45,671 nucleotides of DNA from Cellvibrionaceae bacterium (GCA_025800365.1 JAOXRT010000206.1:1-45671); one strand, 5' to 3'. Counted from the stretch's first letter, positions 26,196-35,124 are shown. Made by a program: numbers and translations. The notes: generated from the letters alone by a model not told the origin.

Positions 26196-26924
26196 ATGAT
26201 TAAACGACTAACACCTTTTCTTCTTGCCCTTACCACCTCGTTAGGCGCTTTTGCTGCCTCAGCAAACGATTCGTCAGTCAGCAGCAAGGCTGAATGCGTC
26301 ATCTTGCTGCATGGCCTTGCTCGTAGAAGTAGCTCAATGGAGAAACTGGGCTTAGCTTTACGTGAAGAAGGCTATCACGTTGTAAACCAAGGCTACCCCT
26401 CAAGACAGGCCGCTATCGAGAGTCTTAGTCAAAAGGCAATTAGTGAAGCTTTAGAGAACTGCCCCCAATCATATAAAGTTAACTTTGTTACCCATTCGAT
26501 GGGTGGGATTTTAGTCCGCCAGTATTTGCAGGGAAACGTCATAAACGAACTAAAACGAGTCGTTATGTTGGGGCCACCAAACCAAGGCAGTGAAGTTGTC
26601 GATAAGCTCAGAAACGTACCTGGGTTTCACTTTATAAATGGTGATGCTGGTTTACAACTTGGAACCGGGGCTCTTAGCGTTCCTAAGCAGCTTGGGAAGG
26701 CCAATTTCGAACTGGGTATTATTGCTGGAAATAAGAGTATTAACCTAATTTTATCCAGCCTCATTCCTGAAACCGATGATGGAAAGGTTTCTGTTAGAAA
26801 CACCAAGCTTGAGGGCATGAAGGACCATATTGAGATGCCTGTGACGCACCCATTCATGATGAAAAACCCATCTGTCATCAAGCAAGTCGTACAGTTTTTA
26901 GAAAACGGACATTTCAATAAATAG
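26196..26924 (+). CDS. Exported lipase-like alpha/beta hydrolase
   Basis: The 242-residue product has a signal peptide (1-23) and a lipase-like core: oxyanion HGLAR, a nucleophile elbow FVTHSMGGI (Ser in H-S-M-G-G), then GPPNQGSEV, a segment seen in triacylglycerol-lipase-like and PGAP1-type hydrolases. Acid and His are probably in PETDDGKVS and PVTHPFMM. The single inner cysteine pair is not conserved in known lipases. Expected to be periplasmic or secreted; substrate unknown. Confidence 0.82.
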   Translation: MIKRLTPFLLALTTSLGAFAASANDSSVSSKAECVILLHGLARRSSSMEKLGLALREEGYHVVNQGYPSRQAAIESLSQKAISEALENCPQSYKVNFVTHSMGGILVRQYLQGNVINELKRVVMLGPPNQGSEVVDKLRNVPGFHFINGDAGLQLGTGALSVPKQLGKANFELGIIAGNKSINLILSSLIPETDDGKVSVRNTKLEGMKDHIEMPVTHPFMMKNPSVIKQVVQFLENGHFNK

Positions 26925-26961
26925 TCAGCTCAAAACTAAGAAGAAAATCAGGGCAATTTTA

Positions 26962-27384
26962 ATGACGATACAAAAGGTCAATAAGAGCGAACTTTCCGAG
27001 TTTCTAAAAAGTGAGTTTCCACAAACGCTCTGTACTATTGAAGAGCTTTTACCCCAAGGGGCGATTATTCGCCATAAGGTAGGCGTTGATCAATTGCGCC
27101 CAGGGGGCACCGTTTCTGGGCCGGTGATGATGGAAGCGGCTGATGTTGCTCTTTATGTGGCTATTCTTGCTGAGATCGGTCTTGTGCCACTTGCGGTGAC
27201 CACTAATCTAAATATCAATTTCATTCGTAAGCCTGCCGCTGATAAAGACATAATGGCACAGTGCAAGCTTATTAAGATTGGTAGAAGCTTGGTGGTGGGT
27301 GAAGTCAACTTGTACTCCGAAGGTAATTCTGAAGCTGTAGCCCATGCCGTTGGCACATACTCTATTCCACCAGCGAAGACCTAA
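26962..27384 (+). CDS. PaaI-like hotdog thioesterase
   Basis: The 140-residue protein has the hotdog fold pattern of the PaaI/acyl-CoA thioesterase family: an N-terminal helix, VDQLRPGGTVSGPVMMEAADVALYVAILAE (hotdog helix with the expected Gly-rich lead-in), and the strand TTNLNINFIRKPAADKDI. Such enzymes hydrolyse acyl-CoA thioesters in the cytoplasm. It follows the lipase gene by 37 bases and may be co-transcribed with it. Confidence 0.82.
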   Translation: MTIQKVNKSELSEFLKSEFPQTLCTIEELLPQGAIIRHKVGVDQLRPGGTVSGPVMMEAADVALYVAILAEIGLVPLAVTTNLNINFIRKPAADKDIMAQCKLIKIGRSLVVGEVNLYSEGNSEAVAHAVGTYSIPPAKT

Positions 27385-27464
27385 GTTAATCCCCCCTTCT
27401 TGTCGCGCAATCGTAAGGCCAGTATAGTCTTTAACATAAAAGCTAAAGCTGGCAATCATTGCGA

Positions 27465-28460
27465 ATGACCTCAAACAACAAGCCAAAAACGCCTATTATC
27501 TCAATAAGTGCCCAGGAGCTTTTTGATATTTCAAAGGCAGAAGATAATTCTCTGATCCCGGTACACCTTATGGGGCACAGTGAATTTGCGAGTTTGATCG
27601 ATGGCGAGTACTGGATAGCAAAATATCGTGATATTGGTTTGGTTGGCATCCGCAATCTTACGATTAAAGAGTCGTTTATTAATCACAATCAAATCGCCAA
27701 CTTATTGAGCTTCGAGTATTTGCTATCTGGCGGCAGCGATATGGAGCTTAACCGACAAACACTACACCATGATGGCGCACCTAAACTTTATGCCGCCAGC
27801 TACTTAAAGCAAGGAACTCAAACTCGTATTCATCGTAAAGGGGAAGTCATCAAAGGGGTGGGCCTATGGCTTAACCCCCAAAAGCTTACTGAATATTTAA
27901 AGCCCGAGTTTGGTAAGTTGCCCCCAATCCTTCAGGAATTACTAAGTGCTCGAAGTGCAAGAGTATTCAGTATGAGCCTGGAAAGAGAGCTCAGCGAAAT
28001 ATTGGATGCTACAGTGCAGCACCCTTTCGAAGGCCATAGCGCCAAACTCTATCTAGAAGCAAAGCTTACCGAATTGCTTTGCCACAGTATTAAGAGCTTT
28101 TATGCACTTGAATCTGGCATAGATCACAGCATGCGCCTTAGCCAACACAAAAGTCGAGCCATTGCCGCAATTATCAACCATATAAACTGCAATCTTGCTG
28201 CACCCAGTAGTATTGATGAACTGGCCGCGCAGGTTGGCCTAAGCCGAAGTAATTTACTGAATAGCTTTAAAGAAAGCTGCGGCATGAGCTTTTCTGAGTA
28301 TGTATTACAACAAAGAATGCTAGCCGCAAGAAACTTAATTAAAAACAGCCCAAACAGTATTGTTGATATCAGCCTAGCCGTTGGCTATAAGGATCAATCC
28401 GCATTCGGGCGGGCCTATAAGCGATACTTTTCTTGCACGCCTAGGCAAGATAGGAATTGA
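27465..28460 (+). CDS. AraC-family transcriptional regulator
   Basis: The protein of about 331 residues has a C-terminal AraC-type double helix-turn-helix (about 232-329): IDELAAQVGLSRSNLLNSFKESCGMSFSEYVLQQRML, then IVDISLAVGYKDQSAFGRAYKRYFSCTPRQ. The N-terminal part (GIRNLTIKES...GLWLNPQKLTEYL) resembles ligand-binding domains of the PchR-type siderophore regulators, but the ligand cannot be deduced. A TTG start at 27459 is also possible; the ATG at 27465 is chosen. It ends a run of + strand genes, so possible targets include its own neighbours. Confidence 0.88.
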   Translation: MTSNNKPKTPIISISAQELFDISKAEDNSLIPVHLMGHSEFASLIDGEYWIAKYRDIGLVGIRNLTIKESFINHNQIANLLSFEYLLSGGSDMELNRQTLHHDGAPKLYAASYLKQGTQTRIHRKGEVIKGVGLWLNPQKLTEYLKPEFGKLPPILQELLSARSARVFSMSLERELSEILDATVQHPFEGHSAKLYLEAKLTELLCHSIKSFYALESGIDHSMRLSQHKSRAIAAIINHINCNLAAPSSIDELAAQVGLSRSNLLNSFKESCGMSFSEYVLQQRMLAARNLIKNSPNSIVDISLAVGYKDQSAFGRAYKRYFSCTPRQDRN

Positions 28461-28512
28461 TAAGCTAGAAATTAAGCCGAACGACTTTAACAAGAAAGGA
28501 AATAAGGCGGAT

Positions 28513-28917
28513 TTAGCTTTTCTGAGAAAAGTACCCCTTAATCAGCTTTGTCCATAGAAAATAGCTGCACAACAAAGCAAAGGAATTAAGACTAATCGCC
28601 ATTACAAAAGCAGCACTAGATGCATACCCTTCAAGCCCGTTAAGTGAAAATTCTAATAGGTGTTTTATTACGCCTGAGTAGCCTAAGAACAAGCCGTAAA
28701 CTGGGAAAAGCCAAATAAATGACATAGGTTTACAGCGCCCCAACAACAGTAATGCCGGCATCAGTGACACAAATAGCAAGCCTATTAAAGGCTGAGAAGG
28801 GCTAAGCGCCGGCAATCCCCAATATCCCCTTAGCATGCTCAGCAAGTTGTACGCCGTTGCGCTAAACCACCATAGCAACAATAGCTTTTCCCAGAAATGT
28901 AATCGTTTAAATAGCAA
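28513..28917 (-). CDS. Small integral membrane protein, unknown
   Basis: 134 residues with four likely transmembrane segments (about 10-30, 42-58, 66-84, 97-121). I do not recognise the family. It starts at TTG and overlaps the end of the M24 gene by 11 bases, so it is translationally coupled to it and probably linked in function. Confidence 0.6.
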   Translation of the reverse strand: MLFKRLHFWEKLLLLWWFSATAYNLLSMLRGYWGLPALSPSQPLIGLLFVSLMPALLLLGRCKPMSFIWLFPVYGLFLGYSGVIKHLLEFSLNGLEGYASSAAFVMAISLNSFALLCSYFLWTKLIKGYFSQKS

Positions 28918-30091
28918 TACAAAGGCTCTCTAGTGTTTCCGGTGCTTGGGTCATTTTTTGGTAAGAAGATTCGGTGACCAATACCGTATCGGAGAATCGA
29001 AACCCGCCCAAGCCTGGTATATAGATACCGGGTTCGACACTGAAAATCATATTGGCTTCTATCTTATGTTGGTAACCCTCTGCTAAAAACGGTGCTTCAT
29101 GATCAGTTACACCAAAACTGTGCCCAGTTCTGTGTAATAGATAATCGCCGTAACCTAAATCTCGTAAGCGCTGATTTACTTTGGCATCCAGCTCAGACAT
29201 ACACTGCCCTGGCCTTAATAACTCATAGGCCAGTTCTCTGGCTTCCAACATTGCTGCAAAAGGCTTTTTGGCCGCCTCTGGTACTTGCTCTAAAAAGAAA
29301 GTTCTTTCTAGCTCAGCCCCATAACCATTGGCACTGCCCTGAACAATAGTTACATTGGGCCCACCTTCGGCCAAGGTAGCAAAGATTTCACTAAAATTAT
29401 GGGGGTCGTCTGAGAGCACACCGGGCTGGGTAACGGCATTGAATTTACTGTTTATCAAATTACTCGTAGGGTTCTCCAGCAATAATTTTTGCATAAGCTG
29501 GGAAGAGACTTCTTTATGAATAAGCACTGGCAGCTGACCTGGCGCAGCCATTTCCAATAGAGTTTTATGCCCCTCGGTCAATAGATCGCAGCAATATTGA
29601 ATACGCTGAATCTCGAATGCTGATTTAATTTGGCGAAGCTGATCCACCATATCGCTTTGCACTGCTTGACCAGGAATACTGCGATAAACCTCTAAAGGGC
29701 AAAGGCTCTCTACGGCGACTCGATGATGATCGTCAATATAATCGGCTATACGATCAAACCAGTTGTGACCTACCGGAGCTGGAAACTCCAGATATTCTGC
29801 AAAATCCAACTCAATAACTGAGCGAGATTTTACATGCTCTCTTTCTAGCTTTGGCATCACAAAGATTGGCCGGCCGCTCGCAGGAATTATTAAGATAAAG
29901 GGCCGCTCATGTATAAAATTTGCGAAGTTCGTTAAATAAAAGATATTGTCTGGATCGTGGCAGAGATAAAAATCGAAGCCATGACGCAGGAGCTCGGCTT
30001 GCAACTTATCAATTCGATTTTGTACTTCGTCCGTAGGCGGATGCTGACTATGGGCTTGATTGGGAGTGGATTCGTTGCTGTTAGGGCTCAT
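28907..30091 (-). CDS. M24 (pita-bread) family protein with altered metal site
   Basis: The 394-residue protein has the creatinase N-terminal domain (about 20-150: HGFDFYLCHDPDNIFYLTN) and a pita-bread C-terminal domain. The active-site His in HRTGHSFGV (H324) and the Glu in SVEPGIYIPG (E353) are present. The first Asp of the dinuclear metal site is missing (IVQG, about 249-252, where DxG is usual), the second is Glu (E260), and the last Glu is Ser (S367 in FRFSDT). Classic Xaa-Pro aminopeptidases keep all five ligands, so this is more likely a creatinase-, ectoine-hydrolase- or other non-metallo hydrolase of the same fold. Starts just after an 11-bp hairpin. Confidence 0.85.
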   Translation of the reverse strand: MSPNSNESTPNQAHSQHPPTDEVQNRIDKLQAELLRHGFDFYLCHDPDNIFYLTNFANFIHERPFILIIPASGRPIFVMPKLEREHVKSRSVIELDFAEYLEFPAPVGHNWFDRIADYIDDHHRVAVESLCPLEVYRSIPGQAVQSDMVDQLRQIKSAFEIQRIQYCCDLLTEGHKTLLEMAAPGQLPVLIHKEVSSQLMQKLLLENPTSNLINSKFNAVTQPGVLSDDPHNFSEIFATLAEGGPNVTIVQGSANGYGAELERTFFLEQVPEAAKKPFAAMLEARELAYELLRPGQCMSELDAKVNQRLRDLGYGDYLLHRTGHSFGVTDHEAPFLAEGYQHKIEANMIFSVEPGIYIPGLGGFRFSDTVLVTESSYQKMTQAPETLESLCIAI

Positions 30092-30124
30092 AGGCTTATC
30101 CTCTTTTTAATCAAGGATAAGCCT
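30092..30124 (-). promoter_or_regulatory. Hairpin directly before the M24 start codon, overlapping its ribosome site
   Basis: AGGCTTATCCT (30092-30102) and AGGATAAGCCT (30114-30124) are a perfect 11-bp inverted repeat with an 11-base loop. On the - strand the stem ends immediately before the ATG at 30091, and the AGAGGA ribosome site spans the loop end and the 3' arm. The hairpin could mask the ribosome site, or the repeat could be a protein-binding site. Confidence 0.6.
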
Positions 30125-30239
30125 TATGAAACCGCTAGACTCTGCAGCTCAATCAAATTTTTGTGCCGCAGAGTTTAAACTAAGGCATAACTGCCTAGTA
30201 TTGCTAGTTAGTACTTCTTAGGTCTGGTTAAGTCTGGGC

Positions 30240-31412
30240 TTACTCCATAGTAAAAGTTAAACCCGCATTTGCCTGCAGACGATCAATCAGCAAGCTGCCC
30301 ATTGCGGCTGCCGGCGTCCAAATGCCGCCACTGGCTGCTTCCGGGTTTTTCAGCAAACATACGGCGCTTTCGGCAATCATCTTACAGGTTGAACCATAGC
30401 CTGGGTCTTTATCACCTTTGACGCTCGCCATTAGCTGATCGCCAGCAGCATTGCTGCCAACAAATAAAACGTCGTAAAAGCCGTTTTCACGTTCTTCTTT
30501 GCTTGGGCCTTCACCCGGCTTTTTAGGGTCGTTCGCCATAGATTTGTCTTCGGCAATAGCCTTGGCCATGGCTTCGCCATTATCACCTGGGCCGGTTAGC
30601 ATCATCTCGTCGTAGGTGAAATCTTCACCATATTGATGCCCCATTAAGAAGTTGGAACGATGAATGTTCTTGGTATTAATGGTGGCCATTACAAAGGGAG
30701 CCGACCAGCTTTGTAGATCATCTTCATAGATGGGTGCCATGCCATGGGGCTGCTCTGGGCCATTAGAGCTGCCAGTTAAGGAGAACGGGTTCATTAGTAC
30801 ATTCACCAACTCTGGATCTTTAGCGGCTGCCGCCATGGTGGCTTTGAAGCTCGCTAAGGTGCCGCCAGAAAATGTGCCATTCATCGCCCTTACACGGCCC
30901 TTAACACGTGGCAATGGCGCCGAAAGCTTATCTTGAGCAGCTTGCTGAAGAAAGTGCACACCCAAATCAAAAGGCACTGAATCAAAGCCGCAGGAAAACA
31001 CGATACGAGCACCGCTGGCTTTGGCGGTTTCTTGGTGGGCGGCAATCATTTCATGCATCCAGCCAGGCTCGCCACATAAATCCACATAGTCCGTGCCGGC
31101 TTCAGCACAAGCTTGCACTAGATCGTTACCGTAAAGCTGATACGGGCCAACAGTCGTCAATACCACCTGGGTGCGAGCCGCCATATCCTTGATGCTTTGG
31201 GGATCACCGGCATCGGCTACCAGCATAGGGACATTATCGGGAATCCCCATTTCATCGCGCACAGCAATAAGCTTATCCTCACTGCGGCCAGCCATCGCCC
31301 AGTTGACCTCCCCTGCTACACCATACTGCTGGTTTAGGTATTCACACACCAATCGCCCGGTGTAGCCTGTGGCGCCATAAACTACTATGCCAAATTCTCT
31401 GTTCTCAGCCAT
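30240..31412 (-). CDS. Saccharopine dehydrogenase-like NAD(P)-binding reductase
   Basis: The protein of about 390 residues starts MAENREFGIVVYGATGYTGRLVCEYL, an N-terminal Rossmann motif (GATGYTG) typical of the saccharopine dehydrogenase / trans-acting enoyl reductase-like family; TVGPYQLYGNDLVQAC and DYVDLCGEPGW are also characteristic. A longer frame opens at 31451, but GAGAGAG lies 6 bases before the ATG at 31412, and the Rossmann motif sits close to that start. Members may act on lipids or polyketides; the substrate is unknown. Single-gene unit on the - strand. Confidence 0.87.
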   Translation of the reverse strand: MAENREFGIVVYGATGYTGRLVCEYLNQQYGVAGEVNWAMAGRSEDKLIAVRDEMGIPDNVPMLVADAGDPQSIKDMAARTQVVLTTVGPYQLYGNDLVQACAEAGTDYVDLCGEPGWMHEMIAAHQETAKASGARIVFSCGFDSVPFDLGVHFLQQAAQDKLSAPLPRVKGRVRAMNGTFSGGTLASFKATMAAAAKDPELVNVLMNPFSLTGSSNGPEQPHGMAPIYEDDLQSWSAPFVMATINTKNIHRSNFLMGHQYGEDFTYDEMMLTGPGDNGEAMAKAIAEDKSMANDPKKPGEGPSKEERENGFYDVLFVGSNAAGDQLMASVKGDKDPGYGSTCKMIAESAVCLLKNPEAASGGIWTPAAAMGSLLIDRLQANAGLTFTME

Positions 31413-31598
31413 TTTATTCTCTCTCTTTGCCGATAATGATTGCGATCGCAAAATCGCTTAAAGGGATATTAGGGGAATCTAGCAGCTTTGATAATGGTGG
31501 TAAGTGACAGAGATGGCGTCGTCTGCCCGATTGGACATTCGACGCCATTAGTCATTGTTTGAACCTTTTGGCATGGTTTAACACTAGAGAAAATAAGG

Positions 31599-33497
31599 CT
31601 AGGACTCAAAGCCCGGCAAGCTTGCCTGCTCTTCAGCAACTGGTTTCTTGCTTTGCTTTTTCTTCTTTTTCTCTAACTGCTTTTCTTGCTTTTTAACGGC
31701 CTCTTGAGCATCGGCTTCGGCCAAGGCTAAGATCGTTGTTCCTGCCTCGGGCTTTAGCTCGTCAGCCACCAAAAACGGTTTAGCCTTGCCCTTGCTATCC
31801 AGCATAAACAAAGGGGTTCGCTTATCTTGGTAGTCCGCTTGATACATTTCCCAGCTGTATTCTTCGGTAATATTGGTGCTTTTGATCTCGGCGCCTTTAT
31901 TCATTTTGTTAGCGAGATCGTAATAGCTGATTTCTTCGCCAAACAATTTATGGCCTTGGTAGCTATCGGCAAATTGATGCTTCTCAAAGCTGTTCATATC
32001 TCTTACAGACATCAAGCTATAGATCCTCTCGCTGCCAAAATCTGCTCTAAAATGCACGGCTGATATCGCATTAAGGTGAGCTTGCCTTGAGATAGCCAAT
32101 AGATTACCAATACCGCTTAAATCTAAATAGGTTTCGGCGTGATCGGAAACTGGGTTGCCATAGAAGGTTTCCAAGCCCTCCATTCTAGCTTGGCGAATAT
32201 CGTTCCAGTTGGAATCTACCAGCAAGCAAGGAATATCATGGCGCTGAAACTCTTTCGCCAGGGCGCGAGAGAAAGCATTTGCTCCCACCATTAGGAAGCC
32301 ACGTGCACTTGGCTCGGCAACCCCAAGCCAGCGGGCCAATAAACGTGAGGTGCTGCTTTGCAATACCACCGTACCGATAATCATAAAGAAGGTCATCGGC
32401 ACTAATAACGCCGCCTCTTGAAAACCAGCGGCCAGTAAGCGATCGGCAAAAATAGCGGAAATAGCCGCCGCCACGATACCTCGTGGTGCAATCCAGGCTA
32501 ATAGGCCACGCTCTGGCCAGCTGACATCCAAGCCCCAGGTACTAACCAAAATCTTTAATGGGCGCGCAACAAACTGCAAAACCAATAGCAGCATTAATGC
32601 TGGCCAGAAAATGTCCGCCAGCTGCTGCAAATCGATACGTGCCGCCAAAAGAATAAACAGCATAGAGATCAGCAGCAGGCTCAAATGCTCTTTAAAGTTC
32701 AAGATGGGGTGAATATCCAAATCCGATTTATTGGCCAGCCACATGCCCATTACAGTAACAGCAATTAAGCCCGATTCATGGACAACGGCATTGGAGCCGC
32801 TAAATGCGATCAAGACCAAACTTAGGGTGGCGATGTTCTGTAGGTATTCGGGGATAAGGTTTTTGCTTAGCAGCAGGCCCAATACTATGCCAGCGGCGAT
32901 ACCAATAGCGGTGCCGGCGGCTACAGCCTCCAAAAACAACAATAAAACATGGCTGGCAGGAAGATTGTTGACACTGGCGAGAATAAATTCAAAGGTAATA
33001 ACCGCCATCAAGGCACCAACCGGATCAATGGCTATACCTTCCCAGCGCAAAATATTGGCAATCTTAGCTGTCGGCCTTACCGCCCGAAGCATTGGCACAA
33101 TAACGGTTGGACCAGTCACAATAACGATGGCCCCAAACAATGCACTAACCTGCCAACTGAATTCAAAAATCAGATGAGTAGCAACCGCCACCACAACCCA
33201 AGTTACCAGTGCACCCACCGTGATCATGCGCCGAACCACCCTATCGACGTCCTGAATCTCTTTTAAATTTAAGGTTAAGCTGCCTTCAAAAAGAATAATT
33301 GCCACTGACATGGAAACCATGGGCATTAATAAATCGCCCAGCATTGCATCGGGATTGATCCAGCCGCTCACCGGCCCTGCAATCAAACCACTCAATAATA
33401 GGAACAAGATAGCAGGCAGCTTTACCCGCCAAGCCAACCATTGGCAAAGCATGGCGACAACGAGCACTAAAGCAAGAGTGAGTTCCAAGTGAGGCAT
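31599..33497 (-). CDS. CPA-type Na+(K+)/H+ antiporter with TrkA-N domain
   Basis: The 632-residue inner-membrane protein has about twelve hydrophobic segments in the first 390 residues (LPAILFLLLSGLIAGP; IILFEGSLTLNL; GPTVIVPMLRAVRP). The motif WEGIAIDPVGAL carries the Asp typical of CPA1 exchangers. A Rossmann-like TrkA-N/RCK domain follows (GFLMVGANAFSRALAKEFQRHDIPCLLVD), probably binding a nucleotide or ion to control transport. The tail is very Lys-rich (QEKQLEKKKKKQSKKP). It is the last recognisable chromosomal gene before the cassette array and is read away from it. Confidence 0.87.
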   Translation of the reverse strand: MPHLELTLALVLVVAMLCQWLAWRVKLPAILFLLLSGLIAGPVSGWINPDAMLGDLLMPMVSMSVAIILFEGSLTLNLKEIQDVDRVVRRMITVGALVTWVVVAVATHLIFEFSWQVSALFGAIVIVTGPTVIVPMLRAVRPTAKIANILRWEGIAIDPVGALMAVITFEFILASVNNLPASHVLLLFLEAVAAGTAIGIAAGIVLGLLLSKNLIPEYLQNIATLSLVLIAFSGSNAVVHESGLIAVTVMGMWLANKSDLDIHPILNFKEHLSLLLISMLFILLAARIDLQQLADIFWPALMLLLVLQFVARPLKILVSTWGLDVSWPERGLLAWIAPRGIVAAAISAIFADRLLAAGFQEAALLVPMTFFMIIGTVVLQSSTSRLLARWLGVAEPSARGFLMVGANAFSRALAKEFQRHDIPCLLVDSNWNDIRQARMEGLETFYGNPVSDHAETYLDLSGIGNLLAISRQAHLNAISAVHFRADFGSERIYSLMSVRDMNSFEKHQFADSYQGHKLFGEEISYYDLANKMNKGAEIKSTNITEEYSWEMYQADYQDKRTPLFMLDSKGKAKPFLVADELKPEAGTTILALAEADAQEAVKKQEKQLEKKKKKQSKKPVAEEQASLPGFES

Positions 33498-33998
33498 CGG
33501 GTATCCTTATGATGTTTTTCTGCAAGCATAACAGCATAAGCCATAGTAAGCGCTAGGACACAATGAGGAATAGACTAGTATTTATAGATAAGTATTACGC
33601 CTAAGAACCGGCCCAACCCAAAGCTGTATATTTATACAGTTATAATTTTCAGATGCAGATTAAGGCCCCTTCCTAATAATTTGGCAAATAACAATTCATA
33701 AAAATAAAGCCCAAGCAAATCAACAGACTAGGTTCAGAATAGTTATTTAAAGAATCCGCTACACAAGAGAAAAAGCAAAATGAGAGCCACTAATTAAAGT
33801 TTTAGGCGCCAGGTCTGTTGAGTTTGGTATGATTTTACTAGTGCTTGTAAAAGTGCCGAGAAAACAATAAATTAGCGCTTTAGACAAAGGAATGCAGCCA
33901 GGTATTTAACGGACACCATCCTATTATTTCTGATATCCCCGAATTATTAAGACGCGTCCGCTTTTTGTTTGTATTTATACTGGTCTGTTGAATAAGCT
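33498..33998. other. Left flank of the cassette array, no gene
   Basis: About 500 AT-rich bases without a convincing ORF. In an integron this space would hold the start of intI, its promoter and attI. No integrase-like sequence is recognised. Present are a LexA box (33624-33639), a TATAAT on the + strand (33641-33646) and a direct repeat GGTCTGTTGA at 33812-33821 and 33982-33991, 170 bases apart. The second copy lies 8 bases before the first core-site match. Confidence 0.5.
33624..33639. promoter_or_regulatory. LexA (SOS) box
   Basis: CTGTATATTTATACAG matches the gammaproteobacterial LexA consensus CTGT-N8-ACAG with an AT-rich centre. A TATAAT follows at 33641-33646 on the + strand, and TATAAA lies within the box on the - strand, so it could repress either direction. 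On the + side the next ORF is the first cassette; on the - side it is the antiporter, 127 bases away. In integrons the intI promoter is commonly LexA-controlled, which makes its position here suggestive. Confidence 0.7.
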
Positions 33999-34005
33999 GT
34001 TAAAC
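33999..34005 (+). other. Core-site match GTTAAAC at the left end of the cassette array
   Basis: GTTAAAC fits the integron core consensus GTTRRRY and lies 11 bases before the first cassette ORF, so it is the expected left junction (attI remnant or R' of a lost attC). A possible partner ATTTAAC lies at 33904-33910, but no good L'/L'' stem was found between them, so an intact attC is not supported. Confidence 0.45.
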
Positions 34006-34015
34006 CACTAGAGCA

Positions 34016-34396
34016 ATGATAGAGATCATACCTAAAAAGGAAGTAGTCGCCGCCAGCTTGAGGCTATTAAGAGATATTTCTAGTAAGAGTATTTCTGAAA
34101 TCAAGAGAGCTTCAAAGATTGGGGCCGCGATAAGAAGTTTTGAGATATTTGGTAGAAACTGGGAAACTGAAAGAGTAGAGCTTGTCAGAATACACGGGCT
34201 AGCGAAGTCTTTTAGTGAAGTTCCATTCGTGTTCTATGATCCTGAGTTCAGTGAAGAGTTGTCGCTGGAAGAAATGAAGAGCAAATTTGAGTTTTGGCGT
34301 TCTATTGAGCTTGAAACTCAGCGGAATTGTGATTTAGAAAATGGGTGTATCAGTAGTCCAGAAGATTTTGAGCCTCACGATGACGAATGGGCTTAA
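34016..34396 (+). CDS. Cassette 1: hypothetical protein
   Basis: 126 residues, acidic C-terminal half (SPEDFEPHDDEWA), no signal peptide or membrane segment. Not recognised. It starts 11 bases after the first core-site match, and its stop codon lies inside the R'' of the following attC, as is usual for cassette genes. Confidence 0.65.
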   Translation: MIEIIPKKEVVAASLRLLRDISSKSISEIKRASKIGAAIRSFEIFGRNWETERVELVRIHGLAKSFSEVPFVFYDPEFSEELSLEEMKSKFEFWRSIELETQRNCDLENGCISSPEDFEPHDDEWA

Positions 34397-34523
34397 CAAG
34401 GCCAAGCAATGCGGCCGCTAAAATCGCGGCCGGGACAGCCAATACTTCGCTCCTTTCGTGTTGTCGCTCCAAGCTAACACAAAAGGGGCTGCGTATTGGC
34501 TGCCCTTGTTGGCGGCGTTAGAC
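34391..34523 (+). repeat. attC site 1
   Basis: 133 bases from GCTTAAC (R'') to GTTAGAC (R', exact GTTRRRY). Internal CAGCCAATAC and GTATTGGCTG form a long stem, and AACAAGGCC faces the GGCGGCGTT side. The length is like that of Vibrio-type long attC sites. Well preserved. Confidence 0.88.
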
Positions 34524-34528
34524 ATCAA

Positions 34529-35035
34529 ATGAAACTATTTATCACTTCAGTGCTTTTATTATTATTTGCTCATCCGGTATGGGCTATTGATGTATGGGTG
34601 TGGTTCAATGAAGAGGTTAATCTCCACTATAAAGTACTGAATCTCAATCAGGGTAATCCATGCGGCACAACCTCGGAAATAAGTTTGACTTCGTTTCCTG
34701 AGCCCGATGCTGCTTCAGAAATAGGCATGGAAAAGGTAATTGAGTTTTCTGAAGGAGCAGTGGTTAATCGATGGTCAATACCTGTTGATAAGTACGTACT
34801 GGCTGTAGATGGGGACTCAATCTATGTGCCGTACAGGAAGCAGGCTCTTCGCCTATATCAAGATGGTACGTATGAAGTAACATCGCCTCCAACTTATGAA
34901 AGCAGGTGGATCAAGCAGTGCCCTATGGAAGCTCTTTCTGAGTTTCGTGGTTCTAGCTATGTAGTGTGTCATGAGTATCGTGATCTTCAAACTCAAGTGG
35001 TACGAAGAATCGCCTACGAAGGACCGTGCACATGA
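34529..35035 (+). CDS. Cassette 2: secreted protein, unknown
   Basis: 168 residues from the ATG at 34529, which lies just after the attC and begins a clear signal peptide (MKLFITSVLLLLFAHPVWA). An in-frame ATG at 34496 lies inside attC 1 and is less likely. The mature part has four Cys, suggesting disulfides in the periplasm. Not recognised. Confidence 0.7.
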   Translation: MKLFITSVLLLLFAHPVWAIDVWVWFNEEVNLHYKVLNLNQGNPCGTTSEISLTSFPEPDAASEIGMEKVIEFSEGAVVNRWSIPVDKYVLAVDGDSIYVPYRKQALRLYQDGTYEVTSPPTYESRWIKQCPMEALSEFRGSSYVVCHEYRDLQTQVVRRIAYEGPCT

Positions 35036-35036
35036 T

Positions 35037-35111
35037 GCCTAACAAGAAAATCTTGTTCAGCGCCCTCGCGCTCGGACTCACTGTTGTTCGCCGCAAATTT
35101 GAGCGTTAGTA
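35037..35111 (+). repeat. attC site 2
   Basis: 75 bases from GCCTAAC to GTTAGTA (one base off consensus). AAAAT and AATTT next to the two ends can pair as the L''/L' arms. Confidence 0.78.
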
Positions 35112-35124
35112 GCCCAAGAGAAAT

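Noticed and set aside
33904-34005. Full attC at the left end of the array
   Set aside because: Both core matches are present but no convincing L''/L' stem was found; only the right core is kept as a feature.
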